Part shown: in pieces, positions 26,816 through 36,196 of the stretch
How the letters are laid out: the number at the start of each line of letters is the position of its first letter
Numbering within the stretch: the stretch's first letter is position 1
Source: Fen-1273 sp963837815
Lineage (GTDB): Bacteria > Bacteroidota > Ignavibacteria > UBA10030 > UBA6906
DNA length: 64,000 bases
NCBI GenBank assembly: GCA_963837815.1
Contig: CAWIOS010000013.1
Location: forward strand, 1,116,001 to 1,180,000
Direction of reading: 5' to 3'
The notes under the pieces: model-generated
Seen by the model: the letters and a program-made list of their open reading frames with translations, nothing else
The model's database searches: none
Told to the model about the DNA's origin: nothing
Made by a program: the position numbers and the translations under genes

Positions 26816-28690
26816 TCACCACACCTTGATGGGGGCCGCATCCCTGCCGGGGTGCGCGAAGGGCCCCGCCGGCGACCCCGTCGAGTCCCGCTGATTGCCG
26901 AAATAGTCCCTGTCGATCTTCAATGGCGTGCCGTCCGGGTTCTCCCAGGGGAGTCCCGGAACCCTCGCCGTGCCGAGTCGGCCGGTTGTCACAGTTGCGG
27001 TCACTTGATCACGGACGGCCTGGCCCAATGCAAGTCGAAGATAGACTCGCTCTCCTTCCTCAACGATTGCGGGCCTGGGATCCACATCCCGGAGAATCAG
27101 CGGGTTCGATTCCCCGGCGTAAGGGGATGCCCCGTTGAAGTACACGTTTCCTCCTGTATGCAGGGGGAACTGACATGAGTCGTATGCGCAGAGTCCGAAC
27201 CCGGCAAATCGACGGGGATCGCTGTTGCTCCGCAATACGGAATCCGTCACGCCGGCGGTTCTTAGGAATATGTTGTTGTAGAAGCGGTCGTCTCCCCCCT
27301 TGATGTCGCTCATCCCCGCCAGGGCCGTGGAGTGTGCCCGGTGATAGGGTGTAGAACGACCCGGCTCCGGCCATGTCTCCAGCCTCCCCGCAATCAGATT
27401 ATGGACAAAAGCCCCTCCCTCGGACATATCCCGGACGCTGTAGCCGGAGAGGAGCAGGTTGTTATCAACCAGAAACGGCCCGTGGTCTACTTCGAAGAAT
27501 ATGTCTTCCGTGCTGTTGTCATAGCAGAGATTCCCCGTAATGCGCGTCCCCTGCGCCATCCAGTCCATCCACATTCCACGACCGACGTTGTGGATGCGGT
27601 TGTTCTTGATGAGCACGTCGATGGAAGCGTGGATTTTTATCCCCGCCATCTCCGCTCCGCTGAAGAGCCTCCTGTACCAGATTCTGTATATATGGTTTCC
27701 CGTGATCTGACTGAAGATGGCGCCCAGGCTGCCAACGATCCCCGCCTGTTCGCAATCCGAGATTGTGTTGTTACGGACGATATGGTGGCCGATCGTCTCT
27801 TTATCCCAGCCGTTCGCCAGTGCCCGCTCGATGGTCTTGACGTATCCTTCGGCAGAATTTGCAGATGTATTGTCCCACTCATCGCCGTATTTTCCCAACG
27901 AGATACCGGCGCACTTTGAGCACCTGATGACGTTATTTTCAATGATCCACCCTTTGCTCCAGTGAGTTCCAATGACGCCGATCTGCTCGGCCGTGGGAGG
28001 AGCCCACGGCGTCGCCGCGTCCTCCATTGTGAAGCCCCGCACAGTGATATAATTGACCCCCCGGGTTGCGGGATAGAACACTGTCCGCCGCACGTTGATC
28101 TCGACCATCTGGTCATTGGGGTTGATCCCCGGAAACTGCGCCCATATCGTGGTATTCACACTGTCCACTTTTCCGAACCAGAGCGGAGTCTTGCCATGAG
28201 GGTCCAGAACATCGTATAGCCTGACTGCCTCAGTCAACCAGTTGTCCCCGACATACACCGCCCCCGTGTGGTGCTGCCTCCCCATCGGATCGAACCAGTC
28301 GCCCCGTATCAGGTCGCTGTAAGGGTTGAACTTTCCGAAGAATGAGTCGGGGATTGTCGCTTTCCAGACTATACCCTGAACCTTCACCCAGTTCTTGATA
28401 ACCTCTGACCCTTTGATTTCGACATTCTCACCCGGCGCGGCCCGATAGACGATGCGGGCTGCATCGGACGTCCCGCCGCGCACTGGACTGACGCGCTCCC
28501 TGTAGACGCCGCTGTGTACAGTAACGATATCACCAGGCATGGCCACCAGTGCCGCTTTTGAGATTGTCCTGAACGGCCTTTGCAATGTCCCATCGGCCGC
28601 GTCGCTACCGTTGACGGAAACATGAATCTCTCTCCCATAGACGGCGACCGCTGTGATCAAGAGGAGAAAACACGTAAGTCTGATGCTCAT
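26816..28690 (-). CDS. secreted right-handed beta-helix protein (DUF1565/pectate-lyase-like)
   Basis: 624 residues with a signal peptide (LTCFLLLITAVAVYG). An N-terminal HVSVNGSDAADGTLQRPFRTI segment typical of DUF1565 follows, then parallel-beta-helix coils with asparagine ladders (VRNNTISDCEQAGI, IKNNRIHNVGRGMWMD, DNNLLLSGYS). Proteins of this build are often polysaccharide lyases or carbohydrate-binding surface proteins. No catalytic signature allows a substrate to be named, though the pectin locus at 1-11 kb makes uronate polymers plausible. The start at 28690 follows AAAGGA; the longer frame to 28867 has no signal peptide. Confidence 0.75.
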   Translation of the reverse strand: MSIRLTCFLLLITAVAVYGREIHVSVNGSDAADGTLQRPFRTISKAALVAMPGDIVTVHSGVYRERVSPVRGGTSDAARIVYRAAPGENVEIKGSEVIKNWVKVQGIVWKATIPDSFFGKFNPYSDLIRGDWFDPMGRQHHTGAVYVGDNWLTEAVRLYDVLDPHGKTPLWFGKVDSVNTTIWAQFPGINPNDQMVEINVRRTVFYPATRGVNYITVRGFTMEDAATPWAPPTAEQIGVIGTHWSKGWIIENNVIRCSKCAGISLGKYGDEWDNTSANSAEGYVKTIERALANGWDKETIGHHIVRNNTISDCEQAGIVGSLGAIFSQITGNHIYRIWYRRLFSGAEMAGIKIHASIDVLIKNNRIHNVGRGMWMDWMAQGTRITGNLCYDNSTEDIFFEVDHGPFLVDNNLLLSGYSVRDMSEGGAFVHNLIAGRLETWPEPGRSTPYHRAHSTALAGMSDIKGGDDRFYNNIFLRTAGVTDSVLRSNSDPRRFAGFGLCAYDSCQFPLHTGGNVYFNGASPYAGESNPLILRDVDPRPAIVEEGERVYLRLALGQAVRDQVTATVTTGRLGTARVPGLPWENPDGTPLKIDRDYFGNQRDSTGSPAGPFAHPGRDAAPIKVW

Positions 28691-28912
28691 GATACTCGTC
28701 CTTTCAGTGAGGCAGTGTCCGAGCCTGGATGGCGGCAGGCTCGGTCTGGCGTGGAGTGACCTTCTGGAACGCCGTATCCCCCAGGAGGGTCTGCCATGGA
28801 GGATCGATCCTGAGAAACGGGACCGACGTCTCCGACGGGATCGCGGGAAGATATTGAACCTGTTCAATTGCCAGTCGGGTCTTCTCCTCGGTCCCGGGTA
28901 ATCAGCCGGATG

Positions 28913-30130
28913 TCATTCGTAACGCAAAGCATCAATGGGGTTGAGCATTGAGGCCTTTCGTGCCGGATAAAACCCAAAGAAGATCCCTATGGCAAATGAG
29001 AACGCGAACGATACAAATATCGACAGGGCCGTGATGATCGTCGGCCATCTCGCAATCCGCGAGACAAAGCCCGACACCGTGACGCCAAGCAGGATTCCCA
29101 CCATCCCGCCAAGGAGGCTCAACACCAGAGCTTCGACGAGAAACTGCACCAGAATGTCATTCGCGCGTGCGCCGACCGCCATTCGCAGGCCAATCTCCCG
29201 TGTCCGCTCAGTGACGGAGACGAGCATGATATTCATGATGCCGATTCCTCCCACCACGAGTGAGACCGATGCGACACTCGCGAGAAGTAATGTCAGGATC
29301 TGGGTCGCTGAGGAAGCGGCCGCGACCAGGTCGTCCTGACTCCGGATCGTGAAATCATCCGGGTCATCGGGGCCGAGCCGGTGTCGGACCCGGAGGACGT
29401 CTCTGATCTGCCTTTGCGCGACCTGGATGTCCGACGGGCTCGTCGCCGAGGCTACGATCATCCTGAGGTACGGGTACCACGTCAGGCGCCGCTTGACGGT
29501 CGTGTACGGCGCGATGACGACATCGTCCTGGTCCTGTCCGAGCGCGTTCTGCCCCTTCCGTGTGAGCACACCGAGCACGCGAAACGGAACATTCCGGACT
29601 CTTATCATCATCCCTACGGGAGAGGAATCCGGAAAAAGGTTGTCAGCCACACTTTTCCCGAGGACGCAGACTTTGGATCCGCCTTTCACATCCTGCTCGG
29701 TGAAGAACTCCCCGTACTCGACACCCCACTTGCGGATCTCCATGTAGTCAGCTCCCGCTCCTTCGATCACCGTATACCAGTTGAGGTTTCCCTCGATCAC
29801 CTGGCAGAGTGCACGGGTCCCCGGCGACAGAAGAGCGACCGCCGGACAATCGCGCGTAATGGCCGCGGCGTCCTCTTCCGTCAGCGTCGTTACCGAGCCG
29901 GCTCCCACTCGCACCCCTCCAACCTGCTGCGAAGCGGGAAGGATGAGGAGCGCATTTGTCCCCAGGGCGCCGATCTGCTGCTCGACGGCGAACTCAGCCC
30001 CCTGTCCGATAGCGAGCATTGCTATCACGGCCGCCACCCCGATGTTGATTCCGAGCATGGTGAGAACGGATCGCATCTTGTTTCTCCGCAGAGCGCGAAA
30101 CGCCGACCGGAGGACAGTCAGAATATTCAT
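28913..30130 (-). CDS. MacB-like ABC transporter permease
   Basis: 405 residues: TM1 (MLGINIGVAAVIAMLAIGQG), a MacB-type periplasmic core domain and a C-terminal FtsX region with three helices, ending NPIDALRYE as in the family. These permeases pair with a MacB-type ATPase and a MacA adaptor to export peptides or other compounds. Neither partner lies upstream, where the sequence instead turns into an IS4 transposase fragment, so the operon seems to have been cut by rearrangement. The start at 30130 was chosen by family alignment. Confidence 0.8.
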   Translation of the reverse strand: MNILTVLRSAFRALRRNKMRSVLTMLGINIGVAAVIAMLAIGQGAEFAVEQQIGALGTNALLILPASQQVGGVRVGAGSVTTLTEEDAAAITRDCPAVALLSPGTRALCQVIEGNLNWYTVIEGAGADYMEIRKWGVEYGEFFTEQDVKGGSKVCVLGKSVADNLFPDSSPVGMMIRVRNVPFRVLGVLTRKGQNALGQDQDDVVIAPYTTVKRRLTWYPYLRMIVASATSPSDIQVAQRQIRDVLRVRHRLGPDDPDDFTIRSQDDLVAAASSATQILTLLLASVASVSLVVGGIGIMNIMLVSVTERTREIGLRMAVGARANDILVQFLVEALVLSLLGGMVGILLGVTVSGFVSRIARWPTIITALSIFVSFAFSFAIGIFFGFYPARKASMLNPIDALRYE

Positions 30131-30221
30131 GTCGTTCAATTCAATCAAATTCGATGCGACAGGTGAGTGAAATGCCAAAGAAACCTGAAATAGAGTTTGG
30201 TGTCCAGGCTGGCAATGGAAA

Positions 30222-30425
30222 GTGCTCTCGATCTTCGCCTTGGTCGCCGTCGTCAAGAAAGAACTTAAGTTCGAAGCCTCGCCTTACACAATTCTCTCCA
30301 TATTGCATGTGGCGCTCTTTGAAAATACACCCACAAATCAAGTACTTACAGACACGCGGCTCCAACTTGAGAACCTCGCCGTTCCTAACCAGCTGTCAAA
30401 TATTCAGCTTATGGTTGGACAGTGA
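30222..30425 (+). pseudogene. IS4-family transposase, C-terminal remnant
   Basis: The 67-residue frame reads ALVAVVKKELKFEASPYT, then ILSILHVALFENTP, closely like the C-terminal end of IS4-family transposases (usual form AIIKKRLKLDLSLYTILQILSVTLFEKTPL). The rest of the transposase is absent. The fragment lies just upstream of the orphan ABC permease and shows past insertion and deletion here. Confidence 0.6.
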
Positions 30426-30723
30426 TGAAGAGATATGAACAGGAAAGACCGAGCAGTGTTCGAATCCGTGCAGCTCGGCGAGGATGTTCAGCGGCAAACA
30501 AAAGTCGGCTACCATCTCCACGGACAGCGCCGACAGGCAATGAACACGTATGCAATGTAGGTTCAAGCGGCTCAAGTGTCAAACCACTTTGGAGTAGAAA
30601 CTTAACTGATGCAACTAGACCCGGCGATCACACCCCACAAATAATATGTGATTTCATCACTTATTCACCTCTCACGTGACATGCGTTGGCATGAGCACGC
30701 CCTCATGATCGGAAAGCGAGGGG
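30426..30723. other. intergenic stretch without gene
   Basis: About 300 bases between the transposase remnant and the groEL terminator. Short frames here show no family resemblance or ribosome sites. Confidence 0.4.
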
Positions 30724-30755
30724 AAAAAAATCCCCGGTGCCTTCCGGAACCGGGG
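30724..30755 (-). terminator. rho-independent terminator after the groEL fragment
   Basis: On the minus strand, CCCCGGT and ACCGGGG form a stem followed by ATTTTTTT. It lies 33 bases after the groEL stop, showing that the 3' end of the gene is in its native setting. Confidence 0.75.
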
Positions 30756-30788
30756 GTTGAGTTCATCAGAAGCATCGGCGATGGGATA

Positions 30789-31397
30789 TTAATACATGTC
30801 ACCCATCCCGCCGCCGGGCATTGGAGGCGCCTCCTTTTTTTCCTCCGGCTTCTCGACAATCGTGGCTTCGGTCGTGAGGAGAAGCGACGCTACAGACGCG
30901 GCGTTCTCGAGCGCTGTGCGGGCTACCTTGGTGGGATCGATGACACCCGTCTTGACCAGGTTCTCGTACTGCTCGGTTGACGCGTTGTAGCCGAAATCGT
31001 CCTTCTCTTCTTTAACCTTGTTCACGACGACCGACCCTTCCTGTCCTGCGTTCTGGACGATCATCCGGATGGGCTCTTCCAGAGCGCGCCGGACGATATC
31101 GACGCCGGTCTGCTGGTCCTCATCGGCCACTTTCAGGCCGTTGAGCTTTAGCGCGGCACGGAGATACGCGACGACGACGACGGGGACGATGCCTTCCTCG
31201 ACTGCCGCCCTTGTCGCGTAAAGCGCGTCCTCGACACGTGCCTTCTTCTCCTTCATCTCCACCTCGGTGGCCGCACCGATCTTGAGCACGGCGACGCCGC
31301 CGGAGAGCTTCGCAAGCCTCTCCTGGAGCTTTTCCTTGTCGTAGTCGGAGGTTGTCTTCTCGATCTGGGCCTTGATCTCGCTAATGTTCAAGCTCAC
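30789..31397 (-). pseudogene. groEL: truncated GroEL chaperonin
   Basis: Only the C-terminal ~195 residues of GroEL remain, from KAQIEKTTSDYDKEKLQER to the PMPGGGMGDMY tail. About 345 N-terminal residues (equatorial part, apical domain) are missing. The invariant nucleotide-contacting GGGVA after EEGIVP reads VVVVA, as if three GGC codons had become GTC. The fragment cannot build a chaperonin ring or bind ATP normally. A leading MSLNISE comes from the foreign sequence at the breakpoint near 31385. The terminator beyond is intact. A functional groEL is presumably elsewhere. Confidence 0.85.
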
Positions 31398-31653
31398 TCA
31401 AACGCAGATCCAGATAGCCGGTTCCTTGCGAACCGCTCTCCGCCAATTGCTGAAGTTTCAGGCCGTTCGGATTGCTTCGGGCGCAATCTAACCATTTTTC
31501 GGTGTCTTCGTCGTGCCCGTTCTTGAACAGTTTGAGTCGCTCCAATTGAGCATAGTAAGACCAATAGGCCGTATGGATCAAGCGTTCAAAGCCATTGAGC
31601 GACTCTGCTGCCTGCTGGATATTCGGAGAGTTTTCCACGTGCACTTTCTCCAC
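31381..31653 (-). CDS. hypothetical protein ending at the groEL breakpoint
   Basis: 90 residues (MEKVHVENSPNIQQAAESL at the start, DLRLSELEH at the end) with a soluble, helical look and no recognised family. Its last bases overlap the start of the groEL fragment, so it is part of the DNA that replaced the groEL N-terminal half. It may be a fragment of a larger gene. Low certainty. Confidence 0.35.
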   Translation of the reverse strand: MEKVHVENSPNIQQAAESLNGFERLIHTAYWSYYAQLERLKLFKNGHDEDTEKWLDCARSNPNGLKLQQLAESGSQGTGYLDLRLSELEH

Positions 31654-32165
31654 TTCTCGGAAAGCGTCTTCTCCTCATTCAGGTGCGTGATGACTTTTCC
31701 CGGGGATGGGGCAACGAGAGAAATGCAAACCTCTACGTAGGACAAAAACCGGAAGGACGGTGTCAGACGGGGGCTATTCTCGGCATACCGAACAAATACG
31801 CCAATAGCAACCATTCGATTCGACTCACACGACGAAGGATCTCATCGCCGTCGGATCGCGGATAACTCGGGTGAGAATCCATCGTGCCTCTTGTGATTCA
31901 TCACAACAAGCCACCTACGCCTGTGAAATCTCGCAGAAGTGAATGAACATCAATCTCCCTGCCCCCTCGGAAGATGGGCCCATGCTGGGCAACATTGCCC
32001 CTCTCTTCCTATTCCACTATCTTTCCTTCAGATTTCATCGGGGAAGGGCGGTTCACTGAGACAATCTGCGGCTTCGAAAGATGAGTGGCAACACTGCTTG
32101 ATACCCCAACGACATTCGTTGCAGGAGATCCCTCTCCCCTCATTCCCAGACATCGGAAGTCCATC
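31654..32165. other. intergenic stretch before the glycoside hydrolase gene
   Basis: About 510 bases with only short, mutually overlapping frames and no recognisable product. The promoter of the gene at 32166 should lie in its right part. Confidence 0.4.
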
Positions 32166-33860
32166 ATGAAAGCACTGATTGCCTTTCTCTTCATGCATGC
32201 CGTACTCTGCATGGCGGCCGCTCCTCCCCGGATACTCTCGACACGGCTTCTGACCGCACAACCCCTGGAGTATGAAAAAACCGAGTTCAGCATAGACATA
32301 TCGGCCTCGTTCACAAATCCCTACGTGCCGTGTGATATCGCCGTGGATATGCATCTGACGGCACCCTCGGGAAGAGAATTCTCGCTCCCCTGTTTCTTCG
32401 GCTCAGGCGATACGCTCGGCTCTCACTGGTTGGCGCGATTTGCACCACAGGAGACAGGCAGATATCTGTATTTTTTCACGGCAGAGGATCACACTCACTC
32501 ATCGGTCTCCTCAGACACGCTTGAGTTCTCGGCGTTCCCGTCCACCCGGAATGGTTTTCTGCACACTCATGGCTACTGGTGCCTGTCCTTTGATTCGGGA
32601 AAACCCTTTCGCGGCCTCGGTGAAAACGTCGGATGGGAATCACGTTCATTTGAAGATTCCCTATGGAGTTACGACTCATTGCTCCCCTCACTCGCACGGA
32701 ATGGCGCGACCTTTTTCAGGACCTGGATGTGCCAGTGGAACCTTCCTCTCGAATGGCAGACCGTGCGCGCCACGAAAAGATACAACGACACGAAAGAGTA
32801 TTACAATCCCGGCGGCATCAGAAGACTGGATCGACTGGTGACACTGGCCGATTCGCTCGGCCTCTACATCATGCTCACTCTCGATACCGGTAGCTCCCCG
32901 TCAAACCCGTTCTGGTACGACAGCAGTCTGTATCACGGGAGCAACGTCAATCCCGCAGAGTTCTTCCGGTCGGCCGCCATACGCCAGAAGTACAAGGACA
33001 AGCTGCGGTATATCGTGGCCCGGTGGGGCTACAGCACCAGCATCGGTGCGTTTGAGTTCTTCAACGAGCTGGATAATATGGCTTTTACGGCGTCACCGCA
33101 CGACAGCGTGATCATTCCCCATGAGGCAATTACAGAGTGGCATTCCGAAATGAGCAGGTATCTTCATAATACTGATCCGTACCATCATATCATTACTACA
33201 AGCATCTCGCACAGGGACATCATCGGGCTGGATGCGTTGCCGTACATCGACATCAATCAAAAACACATTTATAATCACACTAACGCGCTGCAATCGGAAT
33301 TGGAGCGATATTCGCGTGCGTACAATAAACCGTACGTCATCGGGGAATTCGGATACGAATGGAACTGGAACATCGACTTTTCCACGATCACGACCGGTCT
33401 GGAATACGACTACAGGCGAGGCCTGTGGTACGGTCTCTTCAGCCCCACTCCGATTCTGCCGTTGACCTGGTGGTGGGAATTCTTCGACGCTCATGGAATG
33501 ACAGCGTACTTGCGGAGCGTTCGGGAGATAAGCGACAGGATGCTGAAGGCGGGGAATGGATCGTTCAACAAAATAGAAGTGAAATCAACCACCATTGAAT
33601 CCTATGGACTTCAATGCGGGGAGACGTTGTTTATCTATCTGCTGAACAACAGCAATTCAGATGTGACGAGCGATCTCACGATTGGATCTGCAGGCAGAGG
33701 TCCGTATGCCGTACTGAGTTTCGAGCCGGCGGGCCGGATCTACAAGGCTCTGGGGACATCGAAGAGGATCAGGAACGGGGTATCCGTTCCGACGAGGATA
33801 CATATGAAATCAAAGCACGAGCTGATTCTCGTTCTGACTCCGGCTCAACGAGGAGCCTAG
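32166..33860 (+). CDS. secreted glycoside hydrolase with DUF5060-like N-terminal domain
   Basis: 564 residues: signal peptide (LIAFLFMHAVLCMAAA), an Ig-like DUF5060-type domain (FSIDISASFTNPYV; CFFGSGDTLGSHWLARFAP), then a TIM barrel of the GH5/DUF4038 kind. Likely catalytic residues are Glu in FEFFNELDN (acid/base) and Glu in VIGEFGYEW (nucleophile). A C-terminal beta domain follows. It probably acts on a plant or microbial polysaccharide outside the cell. The start at 32166 gives the signal peptide. It is the last chromosomal gene before the tRNA-Ser integration site. Confidence 0.78.
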   Translation: MKALIAFLFMHAVLCMAAAPPRILSTRLLTAQPLEYEKTEFSIDISASFTNPYVPCDIAVDMHLTAPSGREFSLPCFFGSGDTLGSHWLARFAPQETGRYLYFFTAEDHTHSSVSSDTLEFSAFPSTRNGFLHTHGYWCLSFDSGKPFRGLGENVGWESRSFEDSLWSYDSLLPSLARNGATFFRTWMCQWNLPLEWQTVRATKRYNDTKEYYNPGGIRRLDRLVTLADSLGLYIMLTLDTGSSPSNPFWYDSSLYHGSNVNPAEFFRSAAIRQKYKDKLRYIVARWGYSTSIGAFEFFNELDNMAFTASPHDSVIIPHEAITEWHSEMSRYLHNTDPYHHIITTSISHRDIIGLDALPYIDINQKHIYNHTNALQSELERYSRAYNKPYVIGEFGYEWNWNIDFSTITTGLEYDYRRGLWYGLFSPTPILPLTWWWEFFDAHGMTAYLRSVREISDRMLKAGNGSFNKIEVKSTTIESYGLQCGETLFIYLLNNSNSDVTSDLTIGSAGRGPYAVLSFEPAGRIYKALGTSKRIRNGVSVPTRIHMKSKHELILVLTPAQRGA

Positions 33861-33887
33861 GCGATCGCTCGTCAATTCGCGGGTTTG

Positions 33888-33970
33888 CGGAGAGCGAGGG
33901 ATTCGAACCCCCAAGCCCTTGCGGGCGCCGGTTTTCAAGACCGGTGCAATAGCCGTTCTGCCAGCTCTCC
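33888..33970 (-). tRNA. tRNA-Ser(UGA)
   Basis: Read on the minus strand, the acceptor GGAGAGC pairs with GCTCTCC. The anticodon loop CTTGAAA gives UGA, a long variable arm (CGCCCGCAAGGGC) marks a class II tRNA, and the T-arm has GGTTCGAAT. The discriminator is G and CCA is not encoded. It is the complete copy; a copy lacking the 3' acceptor half lies at 45393-45469. Confidence 0.93.
33894..33970. repeat. left attachment core of the integrative element (77 bp)
   Basis: These 77 bases of the tRNA-Ser gene recur without a mismatch at 45393-45469. They form the left direct repeat of the element. The 3' six bases of the tRNA lie outside the repeat, on the chromosomal side. Confidence 0.88.
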
Positions 33971-34020
33971 AGAACAGAATCGAGCATTTTGCCGGCGACT
34001 CGACTCTATATTTGCCTCAC

Positions 34021-34044
34021 GCAGTGCAGAGTTTAGTGCAGAGT
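34021..34044 (+). repeat. arm-type repeat near the left end
   Basis: A 24-base sequence containing GTGCAGAGT twice around TTA. It recurs in the same orientation at 45338-45361 with one mismatch. It lies 50 bases from the left core, as integrase arm sites do. Confidence 0.65.
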
Positions 34045-34397
34045 ACTCTGGACCGTCGACCGAATAGAAACGCCCCCATCCGTTCGTTCAGGCACTTCCG
34101 ATGCCTTTGCAATACAGAAGAGGGCGATTCCAAAAAAGAATTTCCTGTCGGAAGTTTCGAACGATTTCAATTGCAGATTTAATATACTATATCGTGCTTG
34201 CGAATCCAATACTACCTGCTTGACGACTTCACTTTTTTCTCCATTGCCTGCCTTCTCTACCTTCAAACGCGTCCGAAAGTGCAGCGCTTGGGGCGATTCC
34301 GGCTGCTTCGCTATGCCGCAGTCTCTTGCATCTCAATGGAAATCTAGATAGTCTCATTCCAAGCTGATTACCTCGACCATTCACTCGAGCAAAACCC
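34045..34397. other. left-end intergenic region of the element
   Basis: About 350 bases between the arm repeat and the pentapeptide-repeat gene. No gene is supported. It may hold the promoter of that gene and, on the minus strand, the upstream region that now drives the intact tRNA-Ser. Confidence 0.4.
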
Positions 34398-36146
34398 ATG
34401 AGCTACCCACGCTTGGGCATTTGCCTCCTCTTGTTGCTTTTATCAAGCATAGCCAATTCACAGAACAAAAACGGTACCGTCTATCCATATGGTGGTCGAC
34501 CCGATAAAGATAGATGGAAGCACTCTATGGCCAAATATCCTCTGAACTTCACTAGGGCCATTTTCCGTGAGGCCATCTTCGGCAGCACGGCCGATTTCCA
34601 CGCAGCCCACTTCGGCAACACGGTCGACTTTTCTGAAGCTAAGTTCAAGGGGACGTCAAATTTTAGGCTGGCCCAATTCAGTAACGAGGCTACATTCATA
34701 CAAGCCTACTTTGACAGCTTGGCCGAATTCGACTTCGCCCACTTCGACAGCTCGGCCAATTTCTACAAGGCCATCTTCGGCAGCACGGCCGGGTTTAACG
34801 GGGTATTCTTCGACAGCATGGCCTGGTTCACCGACGCCACCTTCAGCAACACGACACATTTCGAAACAGTTGACTTCCATCAATTCGCCGATTTCCAACA
34901 TGCCACCTTCGACCGTCAGGTCTATTTCAGGGGGACCCACTTCGGCAACGAGGCCTATTTCTGGGGGTCCCATTTTGACGGCATGGCCGACTTCACGGAC
35001 GCCCAATTCGGCAATGTAGCTACTTTCCAATCTTACTTCGACAGCACAGTCGATTTCTCAAAGGCCATCTTCTCCACGAGGGCCTACTTCTTGGGGGCCC
35101 AATTCCACAACCAGGCAACCTTTACACAAGCCCACTTCGGTAGTATGGCCGTTTTTATGCTGGCCCACTTCGACAGCGTGGTCGATTTCTCAAGGGTCAC
35201 CTTCGACACGTTGGCCGATTTCTCCGATGCCCGTTTCGGTCGACACGTGTCTTTCGATTCCTCTCGTTTCTTTGGTCTCGCCACATTTGTTGGGGCCACC
35301 GTTGATAGTTTTGCAGAGGTGGATTTTGCACGTGCTGTGCTGGGAAACGTCATTGAGATTGGTTCTGAGAAATCTGGCTCTGTTCGGAGGTACGACGTTA
35401 TGAGGGCGAGTTTTCTAGAGCAAGGCGTGTTTTTAGACAATTTAAGAACGACAAGCCAAAATCCCTATGCGTCTATTAAGAGTATCAATACCATCAATTA
35501 TCCTGGTGCCAAGATTCTTATCCACGGCCCCGTGGACCTCAAAATTCAACTGGAGAAATTTAGATACCTTGAACTGAGCAAAACGCTCGATTATTATTCG
35601 AAGAAGGATATTATCACGACGTTGAAGGAAGTCAGCTTCAACGGCGATTCGTACAAGCAAGAGAGATACGAACTCGACTACATTTTTCAGAAGTCAACAA
35701 TGTATCAGAAGCAATCTACGTCGTTTGAACTCTACACTTGGTGGCAGCCAATCACGTGGTGGCGTTGGACCTATGAGGCCACTATGGGATTGGGGTTTAG
35801 GCCTTTTCGGCTGGCTTGGTGGGGTCTATGTTTCATCGCGGTATTCGCTGCACTCTACCTCACCCTAATGCCTGCTGAGGTTAACCGATACCTGACCAAA
35901 AAGGAGGCGACCTATCGTCGTAAGATAGCCTTTGATTTCGACTCCCTTCTCAACTGCATTTATTTCAGCGCAATGCTTTTTGTGACCTTTAGGATGAAAT
36001 CTGATTTGCTTTCTTCTTTCAATTCGAGGCAGAAGAAACTCATTGTAGCGGAATGGCTGCTTGGCTTTCTTTCATACGTGGCCTTTCTAACACTGTCTGA
36101 GGCGGGTTCCATCCTCCAAACCCTGAAGAGTCTATTCGTAGGATGA
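34398..36146 (+). CDS. exported pentapeptide-repeat protein with C-terminal channel-like helices
   Basis: 582 residues: signal peptide (LLLLLLSSIANS), about 50 five-residue units of the A(D/N)F type from residue ~50 to ~310 (examples ADFHAAHFGNTVDFSEAKF), a linker, and a C-terminal membrane region from ~470. The latter has two or three helices (LAWWGLCFIAVFAALYLTLM; LLNCIYFSAMLFVTF; EWLLGFLSYVAFLTL). The IYFSAMLFVTF stretch resembles the pore helix of two-TM ion channels but lacks the TVGYG filter. This build recalls pentapeptide/ion-channel fusions, and on an island with a defence pair it could be an effector that acts on the membrane; that is inference. Neighbours are unrelated. Confidence 0.75.
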   Translation: MSYPRLGICLLLLLLSSIANSQNKNGTVYPYGGRPDKDRWKHSMAKYPLNFTRAIFREAIFGSTADFHAAHFGNTVDFSEAKFKGTSNFRLAQFSNEATFIQAYFDSLAEFDFAHFDSSANFYKAIFGSTAGFNGVFFDSMAWFTDATFSNTTHFETVDFHQFADFQHATFDRQVYFRGTHFGNEAYFWGSHFDGMADFTDAQFGNVATFQSYFDSTVDFSKAIFSTRAYFLGAQFHNQATFTQAHFGSMAVFMLAHFDSVVDFSRVTFDTLADFSDARFGRHVSFDSSRFFGLATFVGATVDSFAEVDFARAVLGNVIEIGSEKSGSVRRYDVMRASFLEQGVFLDNLRTTSQNPYASIKSINTINYPGAKILIHGPVDLKIQLEKFRYLELSKTLDYYSKKDIITTLKEVSFNGDSYKQERYELDYIFQKSTMYQKQSTSFELYTWWQPITWWRWTYEATMGLGFRPFRLAWWGLCFIAVFAALYLTLMPAEVNRYLTKKEATYRRKIAFDFDSLLNCIYFSAMLFVTFRMKSDLLSSFNSRQKKLIVAEWLLGFLSYVAFLTLSEAGSILQTLKSLFVG

Positions 36147-36196
36147 GGACTGGTCGAGCTAGAACCCCTTTCCGATATCGCTACAAGGGAATGTTG

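Noticed and set aside
30154..30438. 94-codon plus-strand frame over the transposase remnant
   Set aside because: The transposase similarity is in the other frame (30222-30425); this one is its shadow.
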